DNA of 64,000 nucleotides from Adiantum capillus-veneris (Eukaryota; Streptophyta; Polypodiopsida; Polypodiales; Pteridaceae). This document shows positions 32,909 to 45,013 of this stretch, in pieces. The DNA lies in assembly GCA_014529385.2 (NCBI GenBank), contig CM043944.1:48836768-48900767 (forward strand), given 5' to 3'. The notes beneath the pieces are model-generated. The model searched no databases and was not told where the DNA came from. It was given only the letters and a program-made list of their open reading frames with translations. The position numbers were made by a program, and so were the translations under genes. Numbering within the stretch: the first letter of the stretch is position 1; the number at the start of each line of letters is the position of its first letter.

Positions 32909-33603
32909 GTTGTTAGTCTCTCTTGCTCATTTAGTATTTTCATTCTCCTTTTTGTTTTTTGAATCTGATTTGCTTTACTATAGGACTAAATATATACATT
33001 CCCTTAGATTTTGAAGTTAAGGGGCTAGGGAGGAAGGTTAAGAGGGAAGCAATTGAATAATGATTGTTAGTAAATACTCCCCCCTTCCTTGGATAGATCA
33101 TACCTTTTGGAAAGTTGTCATCACCTTTTGAAACCAATTGTTCCAACTTGTAATGGGCAAAGATTTTGACCAATGGGATTTTTCCACCTTAGGTAATTCA
33201 TCAAGCTATAAGGGTGGTAAGGTACTCTCCCATGATCTTACTTGAGAAGTTGCTTCAACTGATGAGCTCATAGTTGGAGGTACAGAGTCTTTTTTGGTTG
33301 TGTGGAGTTGTACAATGGTAAGTGGTGGTTGTGTCAAAGCTTGTATTTCCGTAGATGAACTACATGAAGAGCTCAAAGCTTTCATTTGACTTCCTTGTTT
33401 ATGAGCTAGGTGGAACAAATTGTTCTTTCTTTGGTACCCAAACTAGCTCTAGAACGGGTGTGTAGCATTCTGTGATCTTTTCCTTTCTGCGGTCTTCAAA
33501 CCATTTTGGAGTTATAGGATTTGGCCTACATGGATCTTTAGTAGGTGATAGGGGAGAACACAAGGTATGTTTAGGTACCTAGATGTGATTGTTGTACTCT
33601 TCT

Positions 33604-33840
33604 CTAATCTTCCATGCCAACTACAAAGGGTGTAGGTTCCCAATCACGAAGGCCAAAGCGCTCACAAGCCGCTTGAGTAATAATATTCACTTCCGCACCT
33701 CCATCTAATAGCACTTTGTCGATGTATGTGCCATGATATCGTACTGAAAGCTCTGTAATGTGTGTATTCGTAATCCTATTTGCCAACAACGGGACTGAAT
33801 CATCCCGCTCACCCTCAGCTAATATCAACTTCCATCTCAT
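33604..33840 (-). pseudogene. Retroviral-type aspartic protease fragment
   Basis: VRYHGTYIDKVLLDGGAEVN carries the DGGA active-site loop and is followed by IITQAACERFGL, a standard pattern for Ty3/gypsy proteases. It belongs to the minus-strand gypsy fragment, downstream of Gag. The second half with the GRPWL-like motif is missing. Confidence 0.7.
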
Positions 33841-34878
33841 TCATTGCTTTGAACTTTTGACTTAGCAAAGAGTTATGAAAAGGAACCAATTTCAATAATG
33901 ATCCCAATCGTACTTGTAATGGTGATTCTAGAACCTCTTTCCAAACTAAATCCCAATTATCTTCTTCCATGGTATTTGCCTTGTTTCGGACTTTCCCCTC
34001 TTTCTTTTCCAAAGAGGAGGTCGACGGTCCTGATGATTGCAATGGTGATAATGAATGTGGCATCCAAGTTACAGTATTTTTACGTACATCTTCCTGAGTT
34101 GCCCAATCTGAAAGCTTAACATCGGCTGTTGGTACCACATTTTTTCCAAAACGAGTAATCAGCAAAATCACCGGGTCTGATTCATCTAGCCCCTCAATAT
34201 GAACCATAGCCACACTCGATTTCTTTCCAACAGCACGTTCCTGTGTCTTCCGATCATACTTAATAGACTCTGAACACTCGGACCGCCAATGCCCATCTCC
34301 CAAACAAAAAAAAGGTAGTTCTTGGGTCGATTAGGATCTCAGCCACCTCTTCCGCGATCCCCTCCTTGACCCCATCCACTGGCTTGTCCTTGAAAGGGCG
34401 CCTCTGATGCATGAGAGTGAGCCATTGCCACCACAGGCTCTTATCCATGCCCCGACTGTTGTGACTGCCATGTAAAAGAATCCCGACTCCTACGGCCATG
34501 ACCATTGTAATAATATTTCAATGTGTTATGAGTGTTGACTGTGCAAATCGCACACCATTTTTTATTCATTGCACACTCTTGAGCAGCTTGTCTCGGATTC
34601 CGGCACTAAGTACACCACAGTTCCTTCATAATTTTAACCACTGTAGAAGATTCCACCGATCCGGATGGAACACCTTTCCCTTGACGCTGGGATTTTTTTT
34701 GAGGTGCTTCCTCCAATTCTTTCACCGAACCACTACTACCTGAATCTGAGGATTCTGAGTCTACAGTCTCCGATTCCAAACTATCACTGCCACTTTCCTG
34801 AGATTTACGATGAGATTTCTTGCGATCCTTTTTCTTTGATTTCTTTGGTGATTCCGTATCCTCTAAAGCCTCTCCTGC

Positions 34879-35142
34879 TTATACAACAGCCCTTGCAATC
34901 ACATTATCCAGTGGAGTGGTTACCTTATCTACTGTTGCCATAGCAGTTCTAAGATCCTTATTGAGTCCTTGCAGAAAATAATCATTTAACACCTCGACTG
35001 TTGGCTGTTGTGCTTGAGGTACCCGCTGCAAAAGCATCCGGAACTCCACAACATAATCCTCCACTGGCAACGACTTTTGACGTAGTGTTCTAAGCTTTTC
35101 CAAATGTTGAGGGACCGTCTTTTCCGTTCTAAATTGTCGCAT
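34879..35142 (-). pseudogene. Retrotransposon Gag core fragment
   Basis: HLEKLRTLRQKSLPVEDYVV and NDYFLQGLNKDLRTAMATVD match the retrotransposon Gag family (helix-rich, conserved YFLxGL). An upstream piece in another frame (LQQFNKVYGLNHPG) indicates a frameshift near 35140. Confidence 0.68.
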
Positions 35143-35761
35143 GAACGCTCTGGACCCTTCGACATACGTTTGAAAGTGATTGTCAGGATACTCTGATAGC
35201 CATTTTGCAGCTTTCTTGAGAGTATAGATTCAAACACCGATTTTTGATGGAGAGGAACCACAGCGCCAGGATGATTCAATCCATACACTTTATTAAATTG
35301 TTGCAAATGTGCCTCAGGGTCTTCCTTTGAAAGACCTCAAAAGTGACAATACTTAATCTGACCTCCTGCCATTGGCTGTTCCATAGTCCCTTGCCCAATT
35401 GTACCCCCTCCTAGAAAAATCTATTGAATAGTAGGAGGCAGGGACGATGGCGGTGAAACCCCGGGACTGCTTACCGGAGTCGGTGGTGGAGCAACATGAG
35501 TGGGTGAGGGAGAGCACACGGCAAGAGGACATGACTGACTATGTGGAGTACACCTCACATGCTGAATACGCTGACCACGCACTAGGCTTGGTGACGGAGA
35601 CACATGTTCCTCAGCCTGAGGTGTAGAGAAAACGAATTCATCCAAACCACCTCGCCTCCATCGTCTCCCCACAATTGGAACAACAGGGTCAGGAGGACCC
35701 TGCGACCTAATGCGCATGCATGTCCACAACAAGTCCCTCATCGTGCATCATGGTCACCAGA

Positions 35762-36754
35762 TGTAATGCCTAATGCCCCGCAATGAAGCAATAAGCACTA
35801 CGAGAATGGATACCCTCATGCTGCCTTACATTATATTAACAACAAGGTAAATGAAGGCAGAATAGAAGACAATACATAGGAACATACCGTCTTCTTCATT
35901 GATATGTAACAGAACATAAAATTACATGAGAATGATATATTGATTGCATGAAAAATATCCACAAAGACTCGTATGCCCCCCCAGATACACTCGCTACTCT
36001 AGGGTAGATCAGGAACAGTGCAAAACCTCATCCCTGTCTCATGATATCCCATGAAGAACTATCCCAAAGCCGCATGACTCATAGTCCGCAATGTCCGGAC
36101 ATCCACAGGATCACAATGTGTGGCTTATGCCGTAACACTCATACCTTGCGTGAGAGGTACCCTCTTTACTTTTCACAAGTATTTCATATAGTCTACCCTG
36201 TGCTTTCCTTTGAATGGGATTTAGTACAGACACTAGCGTGTGAGAAAAAAAATTGACGAATTACAATGGCTGATACATCTCTTGACCACGAGTGATCCCT
36301 ACATAGTAGAGAACATCTCTCTAATTGCACAAGCTTACCCTTTTGAGCAAGATGACTATACACGTCTAGTGACATTCTTAGTGTGTCATAATAATCAATA
36401 TCTAATTCTCCTAAATGATTTTCTCATGTTAAACTGATCATTTAATATGGAAAAGTACCAGGGGAGAAAAAGCTAGAATATTGGTTAAGCTAGCAGACCG
36501 GCCACAGTAGGGATCGAAAGGAGGGAAAATAGGAATACAAAGGGGGGGCCATCTGCAAAAGAACCATGTGCAACAATGGGCTAAAAGACCCTAAGGTTCA
36601 GCCCATTAAGACTTCCAAAATGCTAAGGTTCCAAAATTCAAAGGTTGTGTCCAAAGGTCAACCATGGGGGGAATTGGATGCTTTGTGTGTGACCCAAAAA
36701 GTCTTTACAAATCCCTACATACGAGGGGGTGAGCCTTGGGAGTAGGGGATGAGA
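35762..36754 (-). other. Possible 5' LTR of the minus-strand gypsy fragment, then unassigned DNA
   Basis: Read on the minus strand, ...GGCATTACA is followed by TCTGGTGACCATGATGCACG, a plausible LTR end (CA) and primer-binding-like site at 35742-35761. The LTR outer edge was not found. 36460-36754 shows nothing clear. Confidence 0.35.
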
Positions 36755-36761
36755 GAGAAAG

Positions 36762-36801
<40 letters not shown>

Positions 36802-36917
36802 GCTCCCTTTACACAAAGGGAATGAGGGGGGACATATGTCAGCTCCCTAGCCCAGATGCCCACAAGGTGTACCCAATTCCTATTGGATGGCCTTGGAGGT
36901 GGACCAATGAGAGAAAG

Positions 36918-36961
<44 letters not shown>

Positions 36962-37070
36962 GCTCCCTTTACACAAAGGGAATGAGGGGGGACACATGTC
37001 AGCTCCCTAGCCCAGATGCCCACAAGGTGTACCCAATTCCCATTGGATGGCCTTGGAGGTGGACCAATGA
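36755..37070. repeat. 156-bp tandem duplication with (CA)n
   Basis: Two near-identical units at 36755-36910 and 36911-37070. Each starts GAGAAAGTCACACACAC, carries a (CA)n array (about 36763-36800 and 36919-36960), and ends GGTGGACCAATGA. Only a few substitutions separate them, so the duplication is recent. Short open frames of His-Thr repeats here are artefacts. Confidence 0.9.
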
Positions 37071-38140
37071 GAATTAGGCTAGAGTAAATCTAGTTTAATT
37101 AATTTTAAAACACTTAATAAAAGAACCAATGAGAATTAAGTCCTCTAGAAGACTATTGGACAATCTCCCAAGGGGTCCAATGAGCATTCAACAGCCCAAT
37201 GGCTTGCCTGATTTCTATTGGCCAGGAGGCAAAGGGGTCCAATGAGAGTTTAGTTGAATTATTAAATTACCTAAAGCTCTCACAAAAGGGGAAAAGGGGA
37301 CACATGTCAGACGGGTATCACTTATGCTGCTTAATTGTCATTGGCTAGCTCTAGGGAGGTCCAATGGGAGGATAGCAAGAGCCAATAGCAAGGGGGCTCG
37401 CCCAAGAGACAGAGGGGGCTGATTTTTGCAAGGCATTATCACACACACTCTCTCACATAGTCTATGGAGAAGCAAGAAAAAGACTATCTCTTCCCAAGAT
37501 TTAATGGAGAGCTCATCACCTACTCCAAGCTTGTGAGATAGAAGCCTACATCTACACACTCTTGGCATGTGGATGCAAATCCAACCAAGAGCCGAGCTCC
37601 AATGCATGCTCATCTCCCCTACCAAGCTAACTACTAAGCTAAGCTATGCTAATATGAGTGATTATGTGAGGAGATGTACATCTTTCTCGTAAGAATACTC
37701 CTACTTCCTCTCAATCTACTCTCATACCCTGCTAGCTCTCACCATCTTTGAAGGTGTGTGAGGTCTTGGGTCTGAGAACGGGGATAAGTGATGTTGTGTT
37801 TGCTAATTGTTTTGCTTAGTGCATGAATCTTTCATCTTCATTGCACTAGCTAGTCTTGAAGGAACACATAGAATTGTATTGTACAATGTCTCTCTTGATG
37901 GGAGAAACCATAATACAAAGCCTTTTGGAGGGGGGACCGGCTCCATGCAAATCCGGTCCTCAACTGTTGTCAATAGCTTAATTTCTCTCTCTTTTGAAAG
38001 TATTGTTCATGCTATCTAACTAGGTGTTATGCTTTTTGTTGCTCTCTCCACCCAAACACTCTTGTAATTCTCATTAGGAATCTATTCTAATGAAATGCCC
38101 ACTATGTTCATGCTAATTTCCGCTACACACAAGTTTTTAG
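37071..38140. other. Unassigned region with repeated CCAATGAG motifs
   Basis: CCAATGAG or CCAATGG recurs at about 37065, 37127, 37178, 37230 and 37363, inside loosely repeated phrases (GGTCCAATGAG). It may be a decayed LTR U3 region. No gene is seen. Confidence 0.3.
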
Positions 38141-38317
38141 GCCATTAAATGTTACATAGTGAGCATATATGCATCTAGTGATGAGGAAGACTTACATGAT
38201 TACACGGGTGGCACGTATGGTCTCACTGATGATGACTTTATTTTTCTTGATGATGATGAAATTAGGGGTTTAGACTTAGGGCTACCCACCCATCTATACA
38301 ATATCATGTTCCCTTGA
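38141..38317 (+). other. Short acidic open frame without ATG, possible retroelement relic
   Basis: The frame encodes an Asp/Glu-rich peptide (ASSDEEDLHDYTGGTYG, TDDDFIFLDDDEIRGLDLGL) and ends at TGA 38315-38317. No start codon and no recognised family. It could be the end of a decayed element ORF just left of element C. Confidence 0.25.
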
Positions 38318-38424
38318 CCCTTTAGGGGAGTGCAAATACTTAGGTTAGGGTTATTTATGTTGTTTTTATTGTGTTCAATAAAGTTTGGTGCCTCTTCCCA
38401 CTGATGTGCCTCCTAGAGGTATTC

Positions 38425-38429
38425 CTTGT
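38425..38429. other. Target-site duplication of element C, left copy
   Basis: CTTGT, repeated exactly at 53017-53021 after the right LTR. Confidence 0.85.
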
Positions 38430-39009
38430 TGTAGCAGGGCTATAATGTCACTGGCACAGATAGGCTGTTAGTCTCAGTTGGTAGGTTCCACACTAGACGG
38501 ACTCTCTTGTCGGGTCTGTGACACGTGGCAAGGATATGGGTGGTGGTCCAGTTGACACCATGGCTAGTGCACCACCACCACAGTTTAGAGATAAGCTTAG
38601 CTGGATTAGATATTGGTGAGCCGTTGGTGGGTCTTTATGGTTGTATATATCTATAGCTGTTGGGTTTTATGTATGATCTACTTTTGTGTGGTGAGTTATC
38701 TAGAGTCTCTTTTCAGAGTTGTACACAACATGTCTGCACCATTACTGCACACAGTTGAGCCTCGACACCCCCATTATCCCTATGAGATATGGGCTGGAGC
38801 TAAGAGTGCTGTCATGCTAGAGTCTTTATCAGTTTCTTTGAGTTTGTTGATGTTCGTGCTATTCATGGTCTTCTAAGTTGTGTTGTTGCTTTGTTGCTCT
38901 TGCTCCGTTTTTCTTGTCTTCTGTGTTTTTGTTCTATGGAGTGAGATATCATGTACATTTCACTAAGGAGCACCCACTATAGAGCGCACAACACATTATC
39001 TCTGCTACA
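38430..39009 (+). repeat. Left LTR of element C
   Basis: TGTAGCAGGGCTATAATG ... TCTGCTACA. It matches 52450-53016 along its whole length with scattered substitutions. Confidence 0.92.
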
Positions 39010-39023
39010 TGTGCTGTCATTTT

Positions 39024-39040
39024 TGGCACGCCCGGTGGGA
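39024..39040 (+). promoter_or_regulatory. Primer-binding site of element C
   Basis: TGGCACGCCCGGTGGGA lies 14 bases after the LTR end. The same motif is common after plant gypsy LTRs. Confidence 0.7.
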
Positions 39041-39099
39041 CCTCAACTAAATTTTCACTCCATTGTGCCTATAGGTCGAGGAGCTAGCTTGTTTAAGCT

Positions 39100-39362
39100 T
39101 TTGCCTATGTTGGTCTGGACTATCTTAGTCCAGCTTGGTCTGTCCAGCTCAATCCTAGACCATCAATCCTAGACCAACTAGTCTAGTCACTCGTCCTGGC
39201 TTGTCTTGGTCTAAGTCTCTCATCCTGGTCTAGAACCCTCTTGTCTAGGTCTAGTCAGAGTAAGCTGGGTCTAGTCCTCTCTCGTCCAGGTCTTGCAAGA
39301 GTAGGTTGGGTCTAGTCCTCTAACCAGGAGGTCTAGTCACTCACCCTGGTCTAGTGGACTCT
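39100..39362 (+). repeat. GGTCTAGTC-type short repeats in the leader of element C
   Basis: Imperfect units built on (CT)GGTCTAGTC(CT) recur about ten times, for example TGGGTCTAGTCCTCT at about 39257 and 39308. Confidence 0.6.
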
Positions 39363-39619
39363 GGTGCAATAAGTGAAGGTCTTCGTGCTCAAGGATTGGG
39401 TGGATTTATGGTTACTACATGACACATACAAGGCAATCAAAAGAGCGACAAAGCCCACTACTAAGTCCCTTGAAGTACTACCACAAGAAGCATCAACCCT
39501 TCGTGCCAAGCAAAAGTCCACCAGCCCCATTACCCCTACCTTATCCCTCAACTAGTTCTACACCTCCCCAATCACCCCCATCAATAAACTTCTCACCCAT
39601 TGTGTTATAGCAAGCTCTA

Positions 39620-40980
39620 GTGCAACAAGCTCCTACACAGACATTCATGGAAGAGCTCACAAGTGTTCTAGCTAAGGTGAATATTAAGTTTTTGACCTTC
39701 AAAGGTCTCTCCATAGAGGATGCTGACAACCATTCCCAAAGGTTTGTTTCTCTCTACAGAGGTCGTGGCCTCAATCGAGAAGATTCCTACTTAGTACTCT
39801 TCCCATCTACCTTGGATGGATTAGCAGACAAGTGGTACAGTCAGTTTGCATAGAACCACTTTACTAATTGTGCTACATTAAGACAACAATTTTGTGAAGC
39901 TTTCAAGCCAGGCAGTTTCCAAGAAAAGGTTCTGGATGAGTTGGCCAACCTACTGCTTCAGCCCAAAAAGAATTTTGCAAAACTCATGACCCGAACAAAG
40001 TCTCTGGTCACCAAGCTTCCTCAGCCACCAGATGAGTTCATGGTTCAAGAAATGGGTAGAGAAGGCTCTTCCAAAGACTTCTCAACAAAAATTGAGAGAG
40101 AATCTCCAACTTGATGCCACCTTGGAGGAGTTTGTTGCGGCTGCTACTAGGATAGAGGGGGCAAGGAAGCTCTTTACCGACTCCTCTCAAGTAGACTGCA
40201 TCTGTACTCTTGGAGAGTCCATCTGACCCTTTGACTTCTCTACACAGGAACCTTGAATCCCTAAAACTACAACGCTCTCTTCAAGAGGATAAATCCATCT
40301 CTCTTAGACAGGAGAAGCCCCCACATCACAATGCTTTGGATCAAATCAAGAGAGAGCAGGAAGATCTTAGATCTCATCAGGAGACTAAGGCTATGGTATG
40401 GTGCAGCTCATGCCGCTCTTCTAGGACACCCTCCACAGGACTGTCCCCTTCGTGCTTAAAAGTCTCGACATGAAGACAAGGATTGCTACTATATCAAGGG
40501 ATTGCGAAAAATACAACAAAGTCTTGGCCCTTCTCTCCAACAAGGGCTAGCACCAACATCCAATATGGTTTCCCTCTATCTCCATCCAGATTACATGCCA
40601 CCTTTGCTCAATACCCCTATTGTACAAGGTATGTCAAGTAATTTTCCGTCTCAAAACTTTTATACCCATGCTGCCTCAGCCCCTCAGAGCTTCTACACAT
40701 CAGCCTCCAACTCCATGCCACAAGAGCAGAGACCACCTTGTCCCTCGTTTTGTCCATAAAATCAACCCATCTTATGCTACAGATGTGGAGAATATGGGCA
40801 TTACCAAAGCAAGTGTTCTTTACATGAAGGGTCTCCTCCTTGCCATCATTGTTCGGAGATTAAGGACCACTACAATAAGGATTTTCCCAAGAAAAGGGCA
40901 TCCTCCTCTTCAAGCCCAACTCAGAACCAACAAAAATTCACATTCCCAAAAATCCATCCCTTAGTCATCACCTGCTACTC
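39620..40980 (+). pseudogene. Element C gag, broken
   Basis: Gag capsid sequence starts near 39653 (MEELTSVLAKVNIKFLTFKG; RFVSLYRGRGLNREDSYLVL; ALADKWYSQF-like). It continues past a TAG at 39851 (NHFTNCATLRQQFCEAFKPG) and through frameshifts. The nucleocapsid zinc knuckle CYRCGEYGHYQSKC lies at about 40776-40815, followed by a second Cys/His-like cluster (CHHCSEIKDHY). At least four stops or shifts break the frame. A protease core was not identified. Confidence 0.7.
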
Positions 40981-41147
40981 ATACGGTTAGGCCACAACAA
41001 GTGGGAGAGACCGCTGGTGTCCTCACTCGGGCACAAAGAGCAGCTCTTGGTATCATCTTGCCAACAAGTCCATCTCATCCATCTCCACTTCCATAACCTG
41101 ACCAAGCTGACGAGCCCTTCATTGGTGCTAAGACTAGGCCAATCTCT

Positions 41148-42110
41148 ATGCTATTGGACATTGATGGAGACTTCTTGGAAGCAATGAATGACTTGCAACA
41201 GGTCAAAGTTCCAGAGGAATCCCACATTGTAGAAGCTAAGCCCACAACAGAAGTAATCTTGAAGAACACCTTTCAGCAAGTATCCCTTTACGATATGCTC
41301 CGGCTCGATGCAACCCTCAGAAGTGACACCCTCTCAGTCATTCAGTCTTTGTACCCGGGTGCAAGGCCTAGTGTCAGAGGCCGAGCTTACAAGCTCAACC
41401 CACAGTATGTAGAAGCTGTCAAGTCAAAGCTAGAAAAAATGCAAGAGGCAGGGATCATTGTACCTGTGGATCACTCTGAGTGGTTATCACCCATGGCAAT
41501 AGCACCTAAGAAGCAGTCCAATAAAATTTGTGTGTGCGCAGATTACCATGCTCTAAACAAGGTAACTATCCCAGATGGTTTTTCCACACCTTTCACCGAG
41601 TGTGTGCTAGAAGATGTAGCAGGACATGTACTGTACAGTTTCATGGATGGGTGGATACAATCAATTGGGCATCCATCAAGGTGATCAAAGTAAAACGACT
41701 TTCGTGACTGCTTGGGGTATTTTTATCTACACTAGAATGTCGTTTGGATTGAAAAATGCTCCACCTTCCTTCAATCCCACAATATATCTCATATTCTATC
41801 CCTTTCTTACGGATCATCTTCGCATCTTCATGGACAATTTTTCAACCTTCTTGGGTGCTCAGTGTTCAACCCCAATGGAGAATCTAGAGGAGCACCTCGC
41901 TCAGCTCTATGCTGTCTTTCTCAAATGCAGAGAGACACGCCTAAAGCTCAATCCAAACAAATGTCATTTTTTGGTCATTGAAGGTACACTTCTAGGCCAT
42001 GTAGTGTCTGCTAAAGGTTTAGCACCTGACCCAGAGAAGATAGTAGCAATCTTGAAGTTACCACCTCCAATCAACCCTAAAGGTGTCTAGAGCTTTGTAG
42101 GGCATACAAG
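41148..42110 (+). pseudogene. Element C reverse transcriptase, inactive
   Basis: RT motifs: YVEAVKSKLEKMQEAGIIVP, VDHSEWLSPMAIAPKK, ICVCADYHALNKVTI; a frameshift near 41665; then KTTFVTAWGIFIYTRMSFGL, KNAPPSFNPT, and the catalytic box as FMDNF (about 41830), where the second Asp is Asn. The thumb (LLGHVVSAKGLAPDPEKI) follows. Loss of the catalytic Asp indicates an inactive copy. Confidence 0.78.
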
Positions 42111-42144
42111 CTATCATCGCAGGTTTATATGTATGTATGCATAG

Positions 42145-42810
42145 GTGGATCAACCATTGACTCGACTCACTAGTGCTATTGTACCCTTTCAATGGTCCAA
42201 ACCTCAGGCTGAAGCATTTGCATACCTCAAAAAATGCCTCACCAAAGCACCTATTCTAGTGGCTCCCGATTGGTCTCTTCCTTTTCATGTGCATACTGAT
42301 GCCAGTCAATTGGTTGTGGGTGTTGTGCTGACTGCTCACCAAAGCAGAGTGCAACTACAACACCACAGAAAGGGATGGTTTGGCTATTGTGTATGCTTTA
42401 CAAAAAAAAAAAATCATTATTTATTAGGGGTTCACTTCACAATTATTATTGATCACCATGCCCTGCGCTATCTGCTTTATAAGCCGCAAGTTGCAGGATC
42501 GAGTATGGCGATGGCTACTCTTATTTCAAGTTGCAGGATCGAGTATGGAGATGGCTACTCTTATTTCAAGAGTTTGATTTTGAAGTGGTACTGAGACTTG
42601 GCAAACATCATGCTCTTGTTGACCACCTCTCTCGCATTCACACAGGTGAAGAAGAAACAGGGGTTGCAAATGACTTTCCAGATAGTAGTCTCTTTAAGGT
42701 GGATACCACTCTAGAATGGTACGACGAGGTCTTGCATTTGCTATTGGTCTTTACCCTGAGAATGCATCTCCACTACAAAAGAGAAATTTCTTTTAAAGTC
42801 TAGGCCATTC
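42145..42810 (+). pseudogene. Element C RNase H, broken
   Basis: WSKPQAEAFAYLKKCLTKAP, ILVAPDWSLPFHVHTDASQL with the first catalytic Asp in HTDAS. Later pieces are in other frames (LLGVHFTIIIDHHALRYLLY with IIDHHAL). A 42-bp stretch (AGTTGCAGGATCGAGTATGG) is duplicated in tandem at about 42489 and 42530. Ends with DHLSRIHTGEE, the usual RNase H tail. No second RNase H was seen, unlike A and B. Confidence 0.72.
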
Positions 42811-42899
42811 ACTCTGATTGGAGGCTAGCTCTACAAGTCAGGACAAGATGGTGTTCTGCGACGGTGTGTCTCCCCTCATGACGTTGAGAATATTTTGGA

Positions 42900-43930
42900 A
42901 GATGCCCACAGTGGTCCCACTGGTGGCCATTACCCTGGTCACATCACCGCCCAAAAGATTCTACAGAGTGGTCTATGGTGGCCCTATGTTTTTTGGGATG
43001 CAATTGTCTAAGAGAAAATATGTGTTGTGTGTCATTGTGGACCTAAATCAAGAAAGCAGTCCAACCATCCTCTGCAGGTCTCTATGGCATGGCTGCCTTT
43101 TGAGCAATGGGGCATGGATTCTATGGGTCCAACTGCTCCTCCGGCCCAACCAGGTAACCGGAAGTATCTGCTGGTGGCTACAGATTATGAAACTAAGTGG
43201 GAAGAAGTACTAGCGACAAGTGATTTCATTGGCAATACTATAGCCAAGTTTTTGTATGAAACTATTTTGTGTAGGTTTGGATGTCCCTTGGAGATCACCA
43301 GTGATAGGGTCAGTCACTTTGTTAATGAAATGATTTCAACCTTGCTAGCCAACTACAAGATTTTTCATCATAAGTCTTGTTCCTATAACCCTAGAGCAAA
43401 TGGACAGGCCGATAGCACCAATAAAGTTCTAGTAGCCCTTCTGCAGAAATCATGTCATCTACAATCGGTGTCTTGGGCTCAAGCTATCCACGGAACCCTT
43501 TGGGCTTACCACACTTCTTTCAAAGACACCACCAATCACACCCATTTCAGTTAGCCTTCGGTTTGGAAGCAATAGCACCCTTTGAATTCAACTCAGGATC
43601 TTCGCCAGTAGTCAGTCTACGTGCCAATGGGGGTTTGGGGTCTTCCTCCATCTCTCATCTCACCCTATTAGAAGAAAGCCACAATTTGGCTTCTCAGGCT
43701 TTTGAAGTAGAGCAACTACGTCGCAAGGCTTGGTATGATTGCCATCTTCAAAATACAAAATTTATGCAAGGCTCACTGGTGCTACTATATCAAGCCTAGA
43801 TATCACAAAAAAGCAAAGAAGTTGGTCCCATCTTGGTAGGGCCCATCAATGGATTGGAAATTTTGCCACAAGGAGCAATCCAGATAGTAAATTTGGAAGG
43901 TGTCCCCTTGCCACTGGTAAATGTCTCTAG
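42900..43930 (+). pseudogene. Element C integrase, inactive
   Basis: Zinc-binding part in mixed frames (HYPGHITAQKILQSGLWWPY, CVVCHCG), then the core: first Asp in WGMDSMGPTAPP, second Asp in EITSDRVSHF, and NGQADSTN, where the catalytic Glu is Asp. The C-terminal part runs through LAFGLEAIAPFEF to about 43930 with frameshifts. Confidence 0.75.
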
Positions 43931-45013
43931 AATCAAATGATGTTATCCCTCTGAGTAAGCTGTCTATAGTTGCTGTCTATAGTTGTTTCGATCTCTATAG
44001 CTATTATGCCTATAGTATAGTATAGTATAGATTATGCACCACCCTTCCCTCTTCTTTCACTTAACTTACCACCAGAGTCGGTGTTATCATAATGTCCATG
44101 CACACTCACTTTGTGCTATCAGTCTCTCCTATGCATGTCCTTGGTATACCTTCTGTTGTGTAGCTGCAGTGCTTGTTTCGTCCTGGATGTCTTGTAACTA
44201 GGTCATTCTTTCTAGACTAACTTGTTGTATTGCTTTGTATCATCCGTCTTGTTGGACACTCAAAATGGGTCTCTCTACTGTAACACATGTTAGGTCATTA
44301 GGAAACATTTGTACGCAATCATTCTCTTTCCATTATTATTCCAATTCTACTCAATTCCTTCTTCTTCTTGTTCCATTGTTTACTAGGTTTCCGCTTTTGG
44401 GTCATTCTATTACCATTGCTCTCCCTTAAATTTTATACCCTCTCCCTCTCTGCTTTATCTGTGTAGAGCTTCAGATTGCCATAATCAACCGAGTTTTCCA
44501 CAAGGTTTTCCTCTCTGAGAATCACTCCTCACCCTTCCTATCTCCCAGTGAGTGCAAAGTCTTCAATGTGAGTGCAACATCTTCAATGAGGAGCTAAGAA
44601 ATGAATTTTCCCCTCTCTACAGTCTCTTGCCCTACCTTCAGTGCTCTCTCTATTTTGTGTTCCATTGCCTTGTGCAATTCCCTCGCCTCTATCCTCCCTT
44701 TACTGCTCCCTTTCCCTTCATCGCCCTGTACAATTTCCTCGCCCCTATCCTCCCTTTATTGATCCCTTTCCTTGCCCTGTTTCCTTTTGCCCTCTTCCTT
44801 TTTCCTATCTGAATGCAACTACCCTCTCCCTATCCCACTTATCTTCTGTCTCAACCCAAGTGTAGTGTTCAACCCATTGTCTACAGCATTCTACATTCTC
44901 CACAGACAAGGCTACCTCCAACAATCTCACGCTTTTCAAGAACTGGATCTCACACTTTTCAAGCACTACTTAGCTAACTGTGTGAATGTAAGCTTTTGTG
45001 GTAATGTACGTTT
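43931..45013 (+). other. Element C 3' region, pyrimidine-rich part
   Basis: CT-rich DNA with TATAGTATAG repeats near 44015 and many CCCTTT/CCTCTC runs (44640-44860). Open frames here are low-complexity and not supported. Confidence 0.4.

Larger units (their letters stand above)
33180..35761 (-). mobile_element. Ty3/gypsy fragment, minus strand: gag and protease only
   Basis: On the minus strand, from right to left: a Pro-rich N-terminus (35741-35421), Gag core (35306-34879; LPVEDYVVEFRMLLQRVPQA, VEVLNDYFLQGLNKDLRTAM), a Ser/Lys-rich linker, zinc-knuckle-like pieces (CAICTVNTH near 34540; MGDGHWRSEC near 34303) and an aspartic protease (VLLDGGAEVNIIT near 33690). No RT or integrase follows; similarity ends near 33180. 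Frames shift several times. Confidence 0.72.

Noticed and set aside
36822-37077. His-Thr-rich open frames
   Set aside because: Translations of the (CA)n arrays in the tandem duplication.
43931-45013. Pro/Phe/Leu-rich open frames after element C integrase
   Set aside because: Low-complexity pyrimidine-rich DNA; no motifs.
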